A DNA stretch of 64,000 bases from Bog-473 sp963783245 (GCA_963783245.1 CAWAMS010000002.1:62001-126000), one strand, 5' to 3'; shown: positions 53,464 to 62,968, counted from the stretch's first letter. Notes: generated by a model from the letters alone, not told the origin. Program-made: numbers and translations.

Positions 53464-54209
53464 CTGCAGGCGATCCGGCGGGCACCGCCGTTGTCGTCGG
53501 GGGTGCCTCGGGCATCGGTGCGGCCGTTGTCGCGGCCTATCGGACTCGCGAGGTCCCGGTGATCGTCTGGGACGTCGCCGACGGCGCTGACATCTTCTGC
53601 GATGTTCGTGAGCAGAGCTCGGTTGACGAAGCGATGCGTACCACAATCCAAACCGTCGGAGTCCCGCTCTGGACCACCATCACCGCCGGCGTCGGTCACG
53701 GGGGACTCTTGGTGGACGAGGACGTGGATGCATGGGATCGGGTCATGGAGATCAACACCCGTGGACCTTGGTTGGTGATGCGGGCCATGGCTCGGGCCAT
53801 GATCGATGCCCAAGTGCCGGGGTCCATGGTCGCGACCTCGAGCGTCAGTGCGCACCTCGTCGATCGGGCCATGGGGGTCTATTGCGCGTCGAAAGCCGCT
53901 CTCAGCATGATCATCCGTATTGCCGCGTTTGAGTGGGCCGCCCATGGAATTCGGGTGAACGGGATCGGCCCCGGGGTGACGGCGACACCGATGCTCGGTG
54001 ACGCCCCGACCGACTCGGGCTGGGTTGCGGCTGTCCAACGCCGGACACCGCTCGGGGGGCTGGGACAGACCGAGGACGTCGCTGACACCATTCTGTCTCT
54101 CCATGAACTGAAGTGGATCACGGGCCAAATCGTCGACTGTGATGGCGGGCTCTCGCTGTACAGTCCCATCGATTCGTTCGGCGAGTCGTTGAAGGGCCTT
54201 CATGACTAG
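53460..54209 (+). CDS. Short-chain dehydrogenase/reductase
   Basis: The 249-residue SDR has a variant cofactor loop (VVVGGASGIG), Asp in VIVWDVADGAD, Ser in ATSSVSAHL and Tyr/Lys in YCASK. The usual NNAG is replaced by ITAG, as in some reductases that act on bulky substrates. It ends GQIVDCDGGLSLY. It overlaps the TetR by 4 nt and the monooxygenase by 8 nt. Confidence 0.85.
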   Translation: MTAGDPAGTAVVVGGASGIGAAVVAAYRTREVPVIVWDVADGADIFCDVREQSSVDEAMRTTIQTVGVPLWTTITAGVGHGGLLVDEDVDAWDRVMEINTRGPWLVMRAMARAMIDAQVPGSMVATSSVSAHLVDRAMGVYCASKAALSMIIRIAAFEWAAHGIRVNGIGPGVTATPMLGDAPTDSGWVAAVQRRTPLGGLGQTEDVADTILSLHELKWITGQIVDCDGGLSLYSPIDSFGESLKGLHD

Positions 54210-55729
54210 CGCGTCTCCGTCCGTCACCATTATCGGTGGCGGCTTCGGCGGGATTGCCGTCGCGGTCAAGCTGAGACGGGCCGGCATCGAGAACTTCACT
54301 CTTTTCGAGAAATCCGCCGGCCTGGGTGGAACCTGGTGGGACAACGTCTACCCGGGGGCCGAGGTGGACGTCGGATCCCACCTCTACTCCTACTCTTTTC
54401 ACCGCCACGATTGGACACGGACGCACGCAGGGCAGGCCGAGCTCCAGCAGTATCTCGAAGAAGTCGTCGATACGTTCGACCTTCGCCCTCACCTTCGCCT
54501 TGAAACCGCCGTGACACGGGCCGAGTGGGATGACACGACCCATAGCTACACCGTCTCCCTGGCCGACGGGGAGACGTTCACCAGTCAGGTGGTGATCAGC
54601 GCAGTGGGGCTGCTCAACGTCGCCGCGCTATCCCGATTGGCCCGGTCTCGAGGATTTCAAGGGTCCAAAGTTCCACACCTCGCGCTGGGAGCAGCAACAC
54701 GACCTGGAAGGCAAGCGCGTCGCTCTCGTTGGCACCGGATCCACGGCTGCGCAGGTATTGCCGGCCATCGCCCCCGTTGCCGCCCATGTCACCCTCTTCC
54801 AGCGTGAACCCGGTTGGGTGATTCCAAAGGGGGACCGGGACTTCACGGACGAAGAACGGGTGAAGTTCTCGAGCCCACTGAACTATCGTCGCGAGCGCCT
54901 CCGCCTGCTCTGGCAGATCGAGAGGGGGCAAATACGAGGGAGCATTCATCGTCCCGGAACGAAGGTGAACGCACTGCGCGAGAGCCAGTGCCGAGCTTAC
55001 ATGGATGCTGTCTTCAACGATCGCCCTGATCTCCTCAAGATGGTGACGCCTCAGTATCCCTATCCGGGCAAACGGCCGGTGCTCAGTGGCACCTTCTACC
55101 CCGCGTTGCTGCGGGACAACGTCGAGCTCGTTCCGCACGCGGTTGCGTCGGTCACCGAAACGGGAATCGTCGACGACGCCGGCGTGGAGCGTCCGGTCGA
55201 CGTACTCGTGATGGCGACCGGGTTCCAACCGACGAACTACCTGTCCACCTTTGACGTTATCGGCCGGAACGGTGTCTCGCTGCAGCAGACGTGGAACGGG
55301 GAACCCAGCGCATTCCTGGGCATCACCGTGCCGGGATTTCCGAACTTCTACATCCTCTACGGACCCAATACCAATGGTGGCGAGATCGTCTCACACCTCG
55401 AGCGACAATCAGAGTTCGTGGTGCGCGCGCTGCGACGAATGAAGACGGGCAAGGTCACCGCGATAGAAGTGCGCCAGCGCCCTTACGAGCTCTATAACCG
55501 ATGGCTCGAGCGAAGCATGAGGAAGACTGCGTGGGTCGTTTCGAACAACTACTACAAAACCCCTTCTGGACGTGTCGTCACCCAGTGGCCATACGGAACG
55601 CTCCTCTACGGTGTGCTTACCAAACTCCTAGGGCGTATCTCCGAGACGACGCGAACGGTCAAGAGAGCCAACGGGCAGTCCGGGAGCGGCCACCCGTCGC
55701 AAACGCGAATTTCCGACAGCACGAGCTAG
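54202..55729 (+). pseudogene. Flavin-containing/Baeyer-Villiger-type monooxygenase, one frameshift
   Basis: The first 150 residues have the FAD motif IIGGGFGGIAVAVKL and GTWWDNVYPGAEVDVGSH. The rest has the NADPH motif VALVGTGSTAAQ, FQREPGWVIPKGDRD and ATGFQPTNYL. Removing one base near 54619-54626 joins LLNV to RYPDWPGLEDFKGPKFHTSR and gives a protein of about 508 residues. The family hydroxylates or inserts oxygen next to ketones. The upstream SDR would supply a ketone, a classic alcohol-ketone-ester order. The frameshift may be technical. Confidence 0.8.
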
Positions 55730-55776
55730 CGACAGGTGATGGCCCGGCGATCCCGGGCCGGAACGGGGAGGAACGC

Positions 55777-56068
55777 ATGGGAGATGTCGTGGCCGTCATA
55801 GGGCTCGGCGGAATGGGGGCCGCATGCGCCCGACGTTTGGGGTCCGGTCGCCAACTGGTCGTTGCCGATGTCGATCCGAAAAACCTCGGAAAGGAGACGG
55901 CCGCTCTCGAGAAGGACGGGCACTCTGTCGTCTCCCACGTGGTGGACGTGACAGACCAGGTGGCCCTCGCAAGTCCGGCGGCCTCCTTCGTGACGGGGTG
56001 CGACCTCCGCATTGACGGCGGCGTGACCGGTGCGCTCTACGGGTTCGGAATGGGTGACCTCGCATTAG
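55777..56068 (+). pseudogene. SDR remnant with the centre deleted
   Basis: The reading frame begins MGDVVAVIGLGGMGAACARR with a typical N-terminal SDR half to about residue 63 (VVDVTDQVAL). It then jumps to an SDR C-terminal end (ASPAASFVTGCDLRIDGGVT). The roughly 150 middle residues holding the Ser-Tyr-Lys site are missing, with the frame kept across the join near 55963-55970. After that end there is no in-frame stop for more than 500 bp, against the next gene. It looks like a non-functional deletion product. Confidence 0.6.
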
Positions 56069-56853
56069 GGTCGCATGTACTCGCCACCGCAGACGTCGAG
56101 AACTTCGCCGGTGATCATCCGAGACCGTTCGGAGACGAAGAAGGCGATTGTCTCGGCGACATCCTCGGGCCATATCCAGTCCGGCAGCGGTCCCGAGGGC
56201 CGCCACGTCTCATCCCAGCGGTCCTCGATGAACTTCGTACCCCGCACGACGCCAGTGGACACAGTGTTGCAGCGAATACGGGCCGGACCGCCCTCGTGCG
56301 CGATGTCCCGGGTGAATGCCTGCAATCCCGCCTTGGCGGCACTGTAGGGCATGTGCAGGGCACCGCCCCGATCTGCCCCGAAGCTGCTCACGTTGACGAT
56401 GGCGCCACCCCCCGCGTCGCGCATCTGGGGCATTGCCCTTTTGGCGAGCAACCACGGTGCGGTGAGATCGACCTCCAGAATACGATCCCAATCTTCGACC
56501 TCGTAGTCCCAAATCGATGCCAGCTTGTTGACCGCGGCATTGTTGACGAGGATCTGAATCGGCCCGACGTGTTGGCCCACGTCGCCAACGACCCGGGCAA
56601 TGTCGTCGCGTGACGACATGTCGAGGACACGGCCGACGATCGGGTTCGGGAACGACGCAGCCATCTCCTCGACGACCTTCTCGGTTCGTTGCTGGTGCTT
56701 GTCGGTCACGACGACGGTGGCTCCTCCTGCCGCCAACCGGCGAGCGGTGGTTTCCCCGATTCCGCCGCCTGAGGCCCCGGTGACCAGGGCAACCTTTCCC
56801 AGGAACTCGTGAGGATCCGGCTCGGGCATCGGGAGCCCCCGCTTAGACCACAT
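56065..56853 (-). CDS. Short-chain dehydrogenase/reductase
   Basis: The 262-residue SDR has the cofactor loop TGASGGGIG, Asp in VVVTDKHQQR, NNAAVNKLA, Ser in NVSSFGAD and Tyr/Lys in YSAAK. It ends GEVLDVCGGEYMRP. The ATG at 56853 is supported by GGAGG four bases upstream. It follows the SMP-30 gene by 28 bp on the same strand, so lactone opening and alcohol oxidation may be linked. Confidence 0.87.
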   Translation of the reverse strand: MWSKRGLPMPEPDPHEFLGKVALVTGASGGGIGETTARRLAAGGATVVVTDKHQQRTEKVVEEMAASFPNPIVGRVLDMSSRDDIARVVGDVGQHVGPIQILVNNAAVNKLASIWDYEVEDWDRILEVDLTAPWLLAKRAMPQMRDAGGGAIVNVSSFGADRGGALHMPYSAAKAGLQAFTRDIAHEGGPARIRCNTVSTGVVRGTKFIEDRWDETWRPSGPLPDWIWPEDVAETIAFFVSERSRMITGEVLDVCGGEYMRP

Positions 56854-56881
56854 TCGTCCTCCAACTCCTGCGTCGCATGTT

Positions 56882-57739
56882 CTAGACCCGTGCGTGATGG
56901 ACGCGGGCACCGTCGACATCGACGCCGACCCGGTAGATACATGCGCCACGCTCCACGTCGTCGCTCGCATCGTCGGTGACGACGAAGAGGGTCCTGCTGG
57001 ACGCAGGCCCGAAGCACACGCTGGTGGGCGACGCGGCGGGGATCTCGAGGCGCTCGAGGACATCCCCGCCCGGCGAGATACAGGCGACGCTGCCGCTTCC
57101 GTAGAAGGCGATCCAGATCATCCCGTTCTCGTCGACCGCTATTCCGTCGGGAGACCCGGGAATCGATGCCGTCGAGAGAGCCCTCGTCATCTCCGGGCGG
57201 GCGCTCCCGCGAAGATCGAAGACCAGAAGTCGGCGTCCCGCGCTGTCGGTTTGATACAGCACAGAGCCGTCCGGTGCCACCGCGTTCCCATTGGGCACGG
57301 CACCATGGAAAAGCGACACCCCGGAATGCTCGCCGGTGATGAGAATGACGTCACCCTGGCCGTACTCCCCGCGTTCCGTCATCCGCTGCGCGCCGGCGAA
57401 GATTCGACCTTCGGGGTCCGATCCGATGTCGTTGAAGCCGCCGACGGTCAGACCCTCAATTGGCTCGACGTCCTCTCGGGTGAAGATGACCCGCGAAACG
57501 CCGTCTTTGACGTGCGAGAGGTCGCGACCCGATACGACGATGCCGCCCTGCGCGTGCAGGCATATCCCTCCGACGCCTTTCCGCTTGGGCACGACGACAT
57601 CGACACGGCCTTCCGTGTCCAGCCGGTAGACGCCACCTCCACGTACATCGCTGAAGTACAGGTCTCCTGCAGCATCGATCGTCGGACCTTCGATCGTGCG
57701 GAAGCCTGACGCCATGAGGGTGAACTCCGTCGGATCCAT
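56882..57739 (-). CDS. SMP-30/gluconolactonase-family lactonase
   Basis: The 285-residue propeller has Glu in FRTIEGPTIDAAGDLYFSD as a likely metal ligand, Asn in GGFNDIGSDPEG and VPNGNAVAPDG, and Asp in GSPDGIAVDENG. The family hydrolyses lactones, which would suit the esters or lactones made by the nearby Baeyer-Villiger-like monooxygenase. It is the first gene of a pair with the SDR at 56065-56853. Confidence 0.85.
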   Translation of the reverse strand: MDPTEFTLMASGFRTIEGPTIDAAGDLYFSDVRGGGVYRLDTEGRVDVVVPKRKGVGGICLHAQGGIVVSGRDLSHVKDGVSRVIFTREDVEPIEGLTVGGFNDIGSDPEGRIFAGAQRMTERGEYGQGDVILITGEHSGVSLFHGAVPNGNAVAPDGSVLYQTDSAGRRLLVFDLRGSARPEMTRALSTASIPGSPDGIAVDENGMIWIAFYGSGSVACISPGGDVLERLEIPAASPTSVCFGPASSRTLFVVTDDASDDVERGACIYRVGVDVDGARVHHARV

Positions 57740-57822
57740 CAACAGGCGACGCTACCCCACCCCGGCGTTCGAGTTGCACTGACATTTCAAACTAGGGGCA
57801 TTCAGCCTTCGACCCTGGGCCG

Positions 57823-57851
57823 TTGACTAATGTGCTGGGAGACTGTACTCT
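57823..57851 (+). promoter_or_regulatory. Sigma70-type promoter of the binding-protein gene
   Basis: TTGACT (57823-57828), a 17-bp spacer and TACTCT (57846-57851) form a reasonable -35/-10 pair, 51 bp ahead of the GTG at 57902. Confidence 0.45.
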
Positions 57852-57901
57852 CAGTCTAAACAGTGTGCCCGAGGGCGCGCGCTCTTTTGGGGGATACGGA
57901 C

Positions 57902-59112
57902 GTGAAGCCTGCTCGGACGCGAAACGGATGGATCGGCACGAGGCTTTTGACCGTCATGGCCCTGGCCAGCACTTTGGCCGTGGCCGCTGGCGTCATCGAC
58001 CAACAGGCAGGTGCGGCGACGAAGTCCACGGTGATCCTGGGTGACATCTGTACCTGTTCCGGCCCCCAAGGTGGGGAAGCCCAGGTGGAATCAGGCGTCC
58101 TGCAGGCTTGGGAAGCGTGGACCAATGCGCATGGCGGTATCGCCGTGCACCCGGTGCAGATCATCATCAAGGACGATGCCGAAAACCCGAGTACGGCCAC
58201 CACCGATGTGGAAGCACTCGTCCAACAGAACCATATCGTGGGCCTCCTCGATACCAGCACGGAGGATCCCGCCTTCGCCGCCTACATCGCGCACCAGAAG
58301 GTTCCGGTCTTCGGCGACATAGCGAACGGGACCGAGGCTGCAGAAACGAGTCCCGACTTCTACCCCCCGGGCACGACGCACACCGCGAGTATCTTGTCCA
58401 GGCTTCGGCCTTGAAGACTGCGCATGTCAAAAAGGTGGCCCAGTTGTATTGCGTCGAGGTCGCGCTCTGCGCTTCTTCCGTACCGGAGTTCAAAGCCGCC
58501 CTCGACAAATACGGCATCAAACTTGTCTACGCAACCGGGATCGGCTTCGCCGCCCCGAACTACACGGCACAGTGCCTGGCGGCCAAGGAGGCCGGTGCGA
58601 CGGGCATGTTCGTTGTCGACGCGTCGACTGTGGCCACCAAGGTGGCCACGAATTGCGCGCAACAGGGCTACAAACCAACGGAACTCGGCGCCTTCGGTAC
58701 GGTGGCGTCCACGTGGCAGACGGCGCCCGGCATGGAGGGAAATATCGACGTGCAGTCGGATTACCCGTGGTTCGTCCACAACGCGGTGACCAAGGACTTG
58801 TACGCGGCGATCGACAAGTACGACCCGGCAGTCCTAACCAATGCCAGTTTCGGCCCGATAGCCGTGCAGGCCTGGGTCTTGGGCGCGGAAGCAGTGGCGG
58901 CCGGTCAGGCGGGCCACCTCGGAGCCACTCCGACGGCAGCCCAGTTCACCAACGGGCTGGAGTCCTTCAAGGGCGAGACCCTCGGCGGTCTGGCCCCGCC
59001 ACTCACGTTCACCAAGGGCAAGGCGCATCCGGTCCCGTGCTTCTTTCTCATGGGCATTAACAACGAAAGGTTCGTCACCTTGAACGGCGGCAAATACGCC
59101 TGCGTCAGTTAG
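57902..59112 (+). pseudogene. Branched-chain-type ABC substrate-binding protein, one frameshift
   Basis: The protein has a signal peptide (LLTVMALASTLAVAAGVI) and then a periplasmic-binding fold: VILGDICTCSGPQGGEAQVE, VHPVQIIIKDDAENPSTA, VFGDIANGTEAA. After a shift near 58384-58386 it continues EYLVQASALKTAHVKKVAQL to the end at 59112. One added base restores about 403 residues. No lipobox is obvious and no permease genes are adjacent. The GTG at 57902 follows GGGGGA. Confidence 0.78.
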
Positions 59113-59536
59113 GAGCATTTCTCACCTCGATCCGACGTTGCCCCGGGTTGGGCGAGGCAAAGACCCGGGGGACCGCCTCGCTACTTCGACGTCTGAGTGG
59201 GCTCATTTCGGTCCCGAGGTTGCTGACCGCTCGCTGGGCGATGTGCTCGGCGAGGTCTCCGCTGCGCTCCAACTCGGGCAGGATCAGAAGAATCCCCACG
59301 AAGTGCCGCAGCTGTGCGGTCGGCGTTCTCTCGTCGTCGATCTGCCGCCAGACCATGAGTTCCACTTCGGCCGTAAGGTCGTCAACCACCTGGTCGCCCT
59401 CCACCACGGCCGACCCGACCGAGGCGTCATTGCTCAACAACGCCTCGGTGGCGCCGGCCAGGGCTTCTGACACCAGGGCGAACAGCTGGATCACCCGGCC
59501 TTCGATGAGGTCGAGCTGGGGAGGGGTCGGATTCAT
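59105..59536 (-). CDS. PhoU-like protein, single bundle
   Basis: The 143-residue protein matches the first three-helix PhoU unit (QLFALVSEALAGATEALL, VEGDQVVDDLTAEVELMVW, ILPELERSGDLAEHIAQRA). It ends soon after, whereas full PhoU is about 215 residues. It may be a natural short form or a truncated copy. Its end overlaps the binding-protein gene by 8 nt. It diverges from a PHS-type phosphate symporter, which supports a phosphate link. Confidence 0.65.
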   Translation of the reverse strand: MNPTPPQLDLIEGRVIQLFALVSEALAGATEALLSNDASVGSAVVEGDQVVDDLTAEVELMVWRQIDDERTPTAQLRHFVGILLILPELERSGDLAEHIAQRAVSNLGTEMSPLRRRSSEAVPRVFASPNPGQRRIEVRNAPN

Positions 59537-59581
59537 GGTGTAAGCAGGCTAGCTGGATAGATAACCAAGAATTTGCGCGTT

Positions 59582-59599
59582 GTTCGCGTAAAGTTAACC
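59582..59599. promoter_or_regulatory. PHO-box-like direct repeat
   Basis: GTTCGCG (59582-59588), TAAA and GTTAACC (59593-59599) form an 11-bp-period direct repeat of the GTTCACC-N4 kind that PhoP binds in actinomycetes. It is placed about 45 bp ahead of both the PhoU-like gene and the PHS transporter gene. This is inference; the units match the consensus only in part. Confidence 0.45.
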
Positions 59600-59641
59600 T
59601 TTAGATGGTCTTGGGATTACCCAGCACCGCCACAGTGACAT

Positions 59642-61210
59642 GTGCTTACCTCGCGAGCAGGAAAGATCGTTCCGCCGGACATCTCGGACGTTCCCGGTAC
59701 GGGCCAAACCGTCACCGACCTGCTGAACGAAGCTCCGACCAGCAAGTACCACCGCCGCACGGTCATCATCTCGGGTGTCGGATTCTTCACCGATGCCTAC
59801 GACCTCTTCGTCATCGGCACGGCGGCCGCCCTTGTGGCGGTGCAATGGCACCTCAGCACCCTTCAGACCAGCTGGGTCACCGGGGCTGCGATCCTGGGGG
59901 CGTTCGTGGGCGCGTTCACCTTCGGACGGATCGCGGATGTGATCGGGCGCAAGAAGGTGTACGTCACCGTCGCCGTGATCATGATCGTCGGAGCGGTTGC
60001 CTCCGCCTTCGCCCCGGACTTCATCTTCTTGGTCATCGCGTGGTTGGTTCTCGGTCTGGGGATCGGGGGCGACTACCCCGTCTCGGCGGTGTTCATGAGC
60101 GAGTACTCCAACCGCCATGACCGTGGTCGCCTTGTCGGACTGGTCTTTTCCATGCAGGCATTGGGTCTGATCGTTGGTCCCCTGATCGCCCTCTTGTTGT
60201 TGACGTCGGGTATCGGCGACGGCTTGACCTGGCGCATCCTTCTCGGTCTCGGGGCGCTACCGGCCGGGGCTGTCGTGTATCTCCGTTCCAAGATGCCCGA
60301 ATCACCGAGGTACCTCGCCCAGGTGCAAGGAGAATCGGCAAGGGCCGCGCAGGACCTGCAGCGTTTCTCCGACGGCGTCATCACCCGGCCCGCCGATTCC
60401 GCCTCGACTTCGGGGCGCTTGCAGCTTCGTGGTTTCCTGACGAACCCACGCATGCTCAAGCTCATCGTCGGAACGGCCGGAGCATGGTTTCTCTTCGATT
60501 ATGCGTACTACGGAAACACCTTGTCGCTGCCCGCCATCTTGAAAGAGGTCAATCCGACTGCGTCCCTCGAGACCAAGCTTTTGTGGTCGCTCGGCATGTT
60601 CGTCATTTTCGCCGTTCCCGGCTACTTGCTGGCGGTGAGCAAAATGGATCGTATCGGCCACCGGCGTCTGCAGTTCATCGGTTTCTCGGTCATGGCGATG
60701 TGTTTCGTGACCTTGGCCATCGTCCCAGCCCTCACTCAGCACGTGGCACCGTTCTTGGCCATCCTCGGTCTGAGCTACTTCTTCATCCAGTTCGGCCCGA
60801 ACATGACAACGTTTGTCCTGCCCTCTGAAGTGTTCCCGGTGAGCATGCGAACCACCGGCCACGGCATCGCTGCGGGTGTCGGCAAGTTGGGGGCGTTCGT
60901 CGGGGTGTTTCTCGTGCCGGTCCTCCAAGACCACATCGGGCTACGGGGCCTTTTGGGGGTGGCGGGTGCGTCCGCTGTACTTGGGTTGGCGGTGACCACT
61001 CTGTTGCCGGAGCCCGCAGGGAGAACGCTGGAAGATATTTCAGCGGACGAACTCGTCGTGGCAGAAGACCGAGAGGCGTCGGTGACTCCTGACCCGAACC
61101 TCTCGGGTTCCGATCTGAGGACCGCTAGCGCGCGGGTACGGCCTTGCGGAAGCTCTCGAGCAGTTGGATCTGTCTGTCGACGCCCCGCATTTTGTCGTTC
61201 ATCGTGTTGA
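59642..61210 (+). CDS. MFS transporter, phosphate:H+ symporter (PHS) family
   Basis: The protein has about 12 membrane helices. The family signature GLGIGGDYPVSAVFMSEYSN is present, with GFFTDAYDLFVIG in helix 1, GRIADVIGRKKVY between helices 2 and 3, and PSEVFPVSMRTTGHGIAAG late. It probably brings phosphate, or an organic anion, in with protons. The membrane part ends near residue 460. The remaining tail overlaps the convergent LLM gene by 86 nt and is unlikely to matter. The GTG at 59642 was chosen. Confidence 0.85.
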   Translation: MLTSRAGKIVPPDISDVPGTGQTVTDLLNEAPTSKYHRRTVIISGVGFFTDAYDLFVIGTAAALVAVQWHLSTLQTSWVTGAAILGAFVGAFTFGRIADVIGRKKVYVTVAVIMIVGAVASAFAPDFIFLVIAWLVLGLGIGGDYPVSAVFMSEYSNRHDRGRLVGLVFSMQALGLIVGPLIALLLLTSGIGDGLTWRILLGLGALPAGAVVYLRSKMPESPRYLAQVQGESARAAQDLQRFSDGVITRPADSASTSGRLQLRGFLTNPRMLKLIVGTAGAWFLFDYAYYGNTLSLPAILKEVNPTASLETKLLWSLGMFVIFAVPGYLLAVSKMDRIGHRRLQFIGFSVMAMCFVTLAIVPALTQHVAPFLAILGLSYFFIQFGPNMTTFVLPSEVFPVSMRTTGHGIAAGVGKLGAFVGVFLVPVLQDHIGLRGLLGVAGASAVLGLAVTTLLPEPAGRTLEDISADELVVAEDREASVTPDPNLSGSDLRTASARVRPCGSSRAVGSVCRRPAFCRSSC

Positions 61211-62033
61211 TCGTCAGATGCGTTGCACCGAGTGCACGCCACCCTGCGACCTGCGCCGCCCAATCCTCCTCGGAACCAGGACGTAGGTGCATCCTGACCT
61301 CGAGACCGATTGTGTCCGGGTCTCGTCCGTACTCGCGACAGAAATGCCGGAATCGTTCCAGCAACTCGAGGGTGCGTTCGCTGGTGGGAGCATCGAACTG
61401 GGGAATCCATCCGTCGGCCAACCGTGCGATCCGCCGTAGGACCTTCTCTCGAGCAGGTTGGTTGCCGAACGCCGGCCGATCGCTTCCGCCGCCGAACCAG
61501 AGAGGGACCGGTCGTTGCACCGGCATCGGGCACAAGCCGACATCGGGAATCGAATGGTAGTCACCCGAGAAGGTGAACGCGTCCTCGCTCCACAGTCCCC
61601 GGAGCACGGCGACCTGCTCTTCGATCAGGTCACCACGTACCTCGAACGGTACGCCGAGCGCCTCGTATTCAAGCTCGTTCCAACCGGTGCCGATGCCGAG
61701 GCGGAAGCGGCCACCGCAGAGCACATCGAGGCAGGCAGCCTGTTTCGCGACCAACACGGTCTGGCGCTGAGGCAGGATCAAAATCCCCGTCACGAAACCG
61801 AGTTCGGTTGTCACGGCAGAGAGGAACGAAAAGAGGACGAAGGGGTCATGGAACTGGGACGTGAGGTCATAGGGCTTGTCCCATCCGGGACGCGAGGCGG
61901 TGTCGGCGCCGACGACGTGGTCGAAGGCCAGGATGTGGCCAAAGCCCAACTCCTCGACGGCGTTTCCGTACGCGCGCACCGCGCCCGGATCGGCTTCCAT
62001 GTGGGTCTGCGGATAAATGGTCCCTAGTTGCAT
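61125..62033 (-). CDS. LLM-class F420-dependent oxidoreductase
   Basis: The 302-residue luciferase-like TIM barrel has GFGHILAFDHVVGADTASRP, LILPQRQTVLVAKQAACLDV and GGRFRLGIGTGWNELEYEAL. It is of the Rv2161c-like subgroup that in actinobacteria normally binds F420. The ATG at 62033 is preferred to 62060. It heads away from the enoyl-CoA hydratase on the same strand, 50 bp downstream. Confidence 0.87.
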   Translation of the reverse strand: MQLGTIYPQTHMEADPGAVRAYGNAVEELGFGHILAFDHVVGADTASRPGWDKPYDLTSQFHDPFVLFSFLSAVTTELGFVTGILILPQRQTVLVAKQAACLDVLCGGRFRLGIGTGWNELEYEALGVPFEVRGDLIEEQVAVLRGLWSEDAFTFSGDYHSIPDVGLCPMPVQRPVPLWFGGGSDRPAFGNQPAREKVLRRIARLADGWIPQFDAPTSERTLELLERFRHFCREYGRDPDTIGLEVRMHLRPGSEEDWAAQVAGWRALGATHLTINTMNDKMRGVDRQIQLLESFRKAVPAR

Positions 62034-62083
62034 GTCGCCCACCGAGGCTATATGACGCACCCTCGTCGATGATCCGCCCTCTG

Positions 62084-62923
62084 TCAGTCCGCGGTCGGCT
62101 CTGCGGTGCGGTAGTCGCCGAAGGGTGAATCCCGGTTACTGAGGGCGTCGGTGAGTCCGTGGGCCTTGATATCCGCCAGGAACGCCTCCATCGTCTTCTG
62201 GTGAATCCCGAGAGCGCATATTTCGGTGCCGACCCGAATGGCGGTTCGCAAGCCCATGACTTCCATGGTCCGGTGCACCAGCCTTTTGTTGAGTTGGATC
62301 AGATCGGCGGGCATTTTGGCAATCCGCTGCGCATAGGCGACGACCCTGTCGTCGAGCTCGGGTGCCGGATGCGCGGCATTGGCCCACCCGAGTCGAACGG
62401 CCTCGGTTCCCGAGATGGAATCGCCGGTCAACATCATGGCCATCGCCGTGCGCATACCCATGAACCAGGCGTGGAAGTGCATGTCGGGAACGCCGAAGCG
62501 GACCGCCGGGTAGCCGATCTCTGCATCCTCCGCCACGAAGACGAGGTCGCATCCCGTCGCCAGCTCACTCCCGCCGGCGAGGCAGTAGCCGTGCACCTGG
62601 GCGATCACCGGCTTCGCCAGATCCCAGATGCTCATCCATCCCTCGGTGACATGACGCGGCCATTGCCCTTCGCCTGCCGCCGTGTAGAACGGCAGCGGCA
62701 CCCCCTCGTTTGCGCCACCCAGTTCGTAGCCGGCCGAGAAGCACTTGCCCGCACCTCTGATGATGGTCACGCGCACTCCTTCATCGGCGTCGGCGGCATG
62801 GAGTGCCTCGAACAATTCGCCTCGCAGCGCGTTGCTCAGGGCGTTGCGCTTCTCGGGGCGATTCAGTGTGATCCGTCTGACCCCTTCGGCGGGATCATCA
62901 ACCAGTACGAGCCTCTCTGCCAT
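62084..62923 (-). CDS. Enoyl-CoA hydratase/isomerase
   Basis: The 279-residue crotonase-fold enzyme has RITLNRPEKRNALSNALRGE, the oxyanion segments GAGKCFSAGYELGG and VHGYCLAGGSELATGCDLV, and the loop YPAVRFGVPDMHFHAW. The usual catalytic Glu position in that loop looks changed (VPDMH), so the exact reaction is uncertain. It lies 45 bp downstream of the acyl-CoA ligase on the same strand and is probably co-transcribed. Confidence 0.86.
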   Translation of the reverse strand: MAERLVLVDDPAEGVRRITLNRPEKRNALSNALRGELFEALHAADADEGVRVTIIRGAGKCFSAGYELGGANEGVPLPFYTAAGEGQWPRHVTEGWMSIWDLAKPVIAQVHGYCLAGGSELATGCDLVFVAEDAEIGYPAVRFGVPDMHFHAWFMGMRTAMAMMLTGDSISGTEAVRLGWANAAHPAPELDDRVVAYAQRIAKMPADLIQLNKRLVHRTMEVMGLRTAIRVGTEICALGIHQKTMEAFLADIKAHGLTDALSNRDSPFGDYRTAEPTAD

Positions 62924-62968
62924 GGATCACCTTCCGTTTTCATCTGGACGCCCATGCGGGCCTCGTTG

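Noticed and set aside
55501..56613. 370-codon plus-strand open frame
   Set aside because: It is a composite: the end of the monooxygenase in another frame, the deleted SDR, and then antisense of the SDR at 56065-56853. Only the SDR remnant part is supported.
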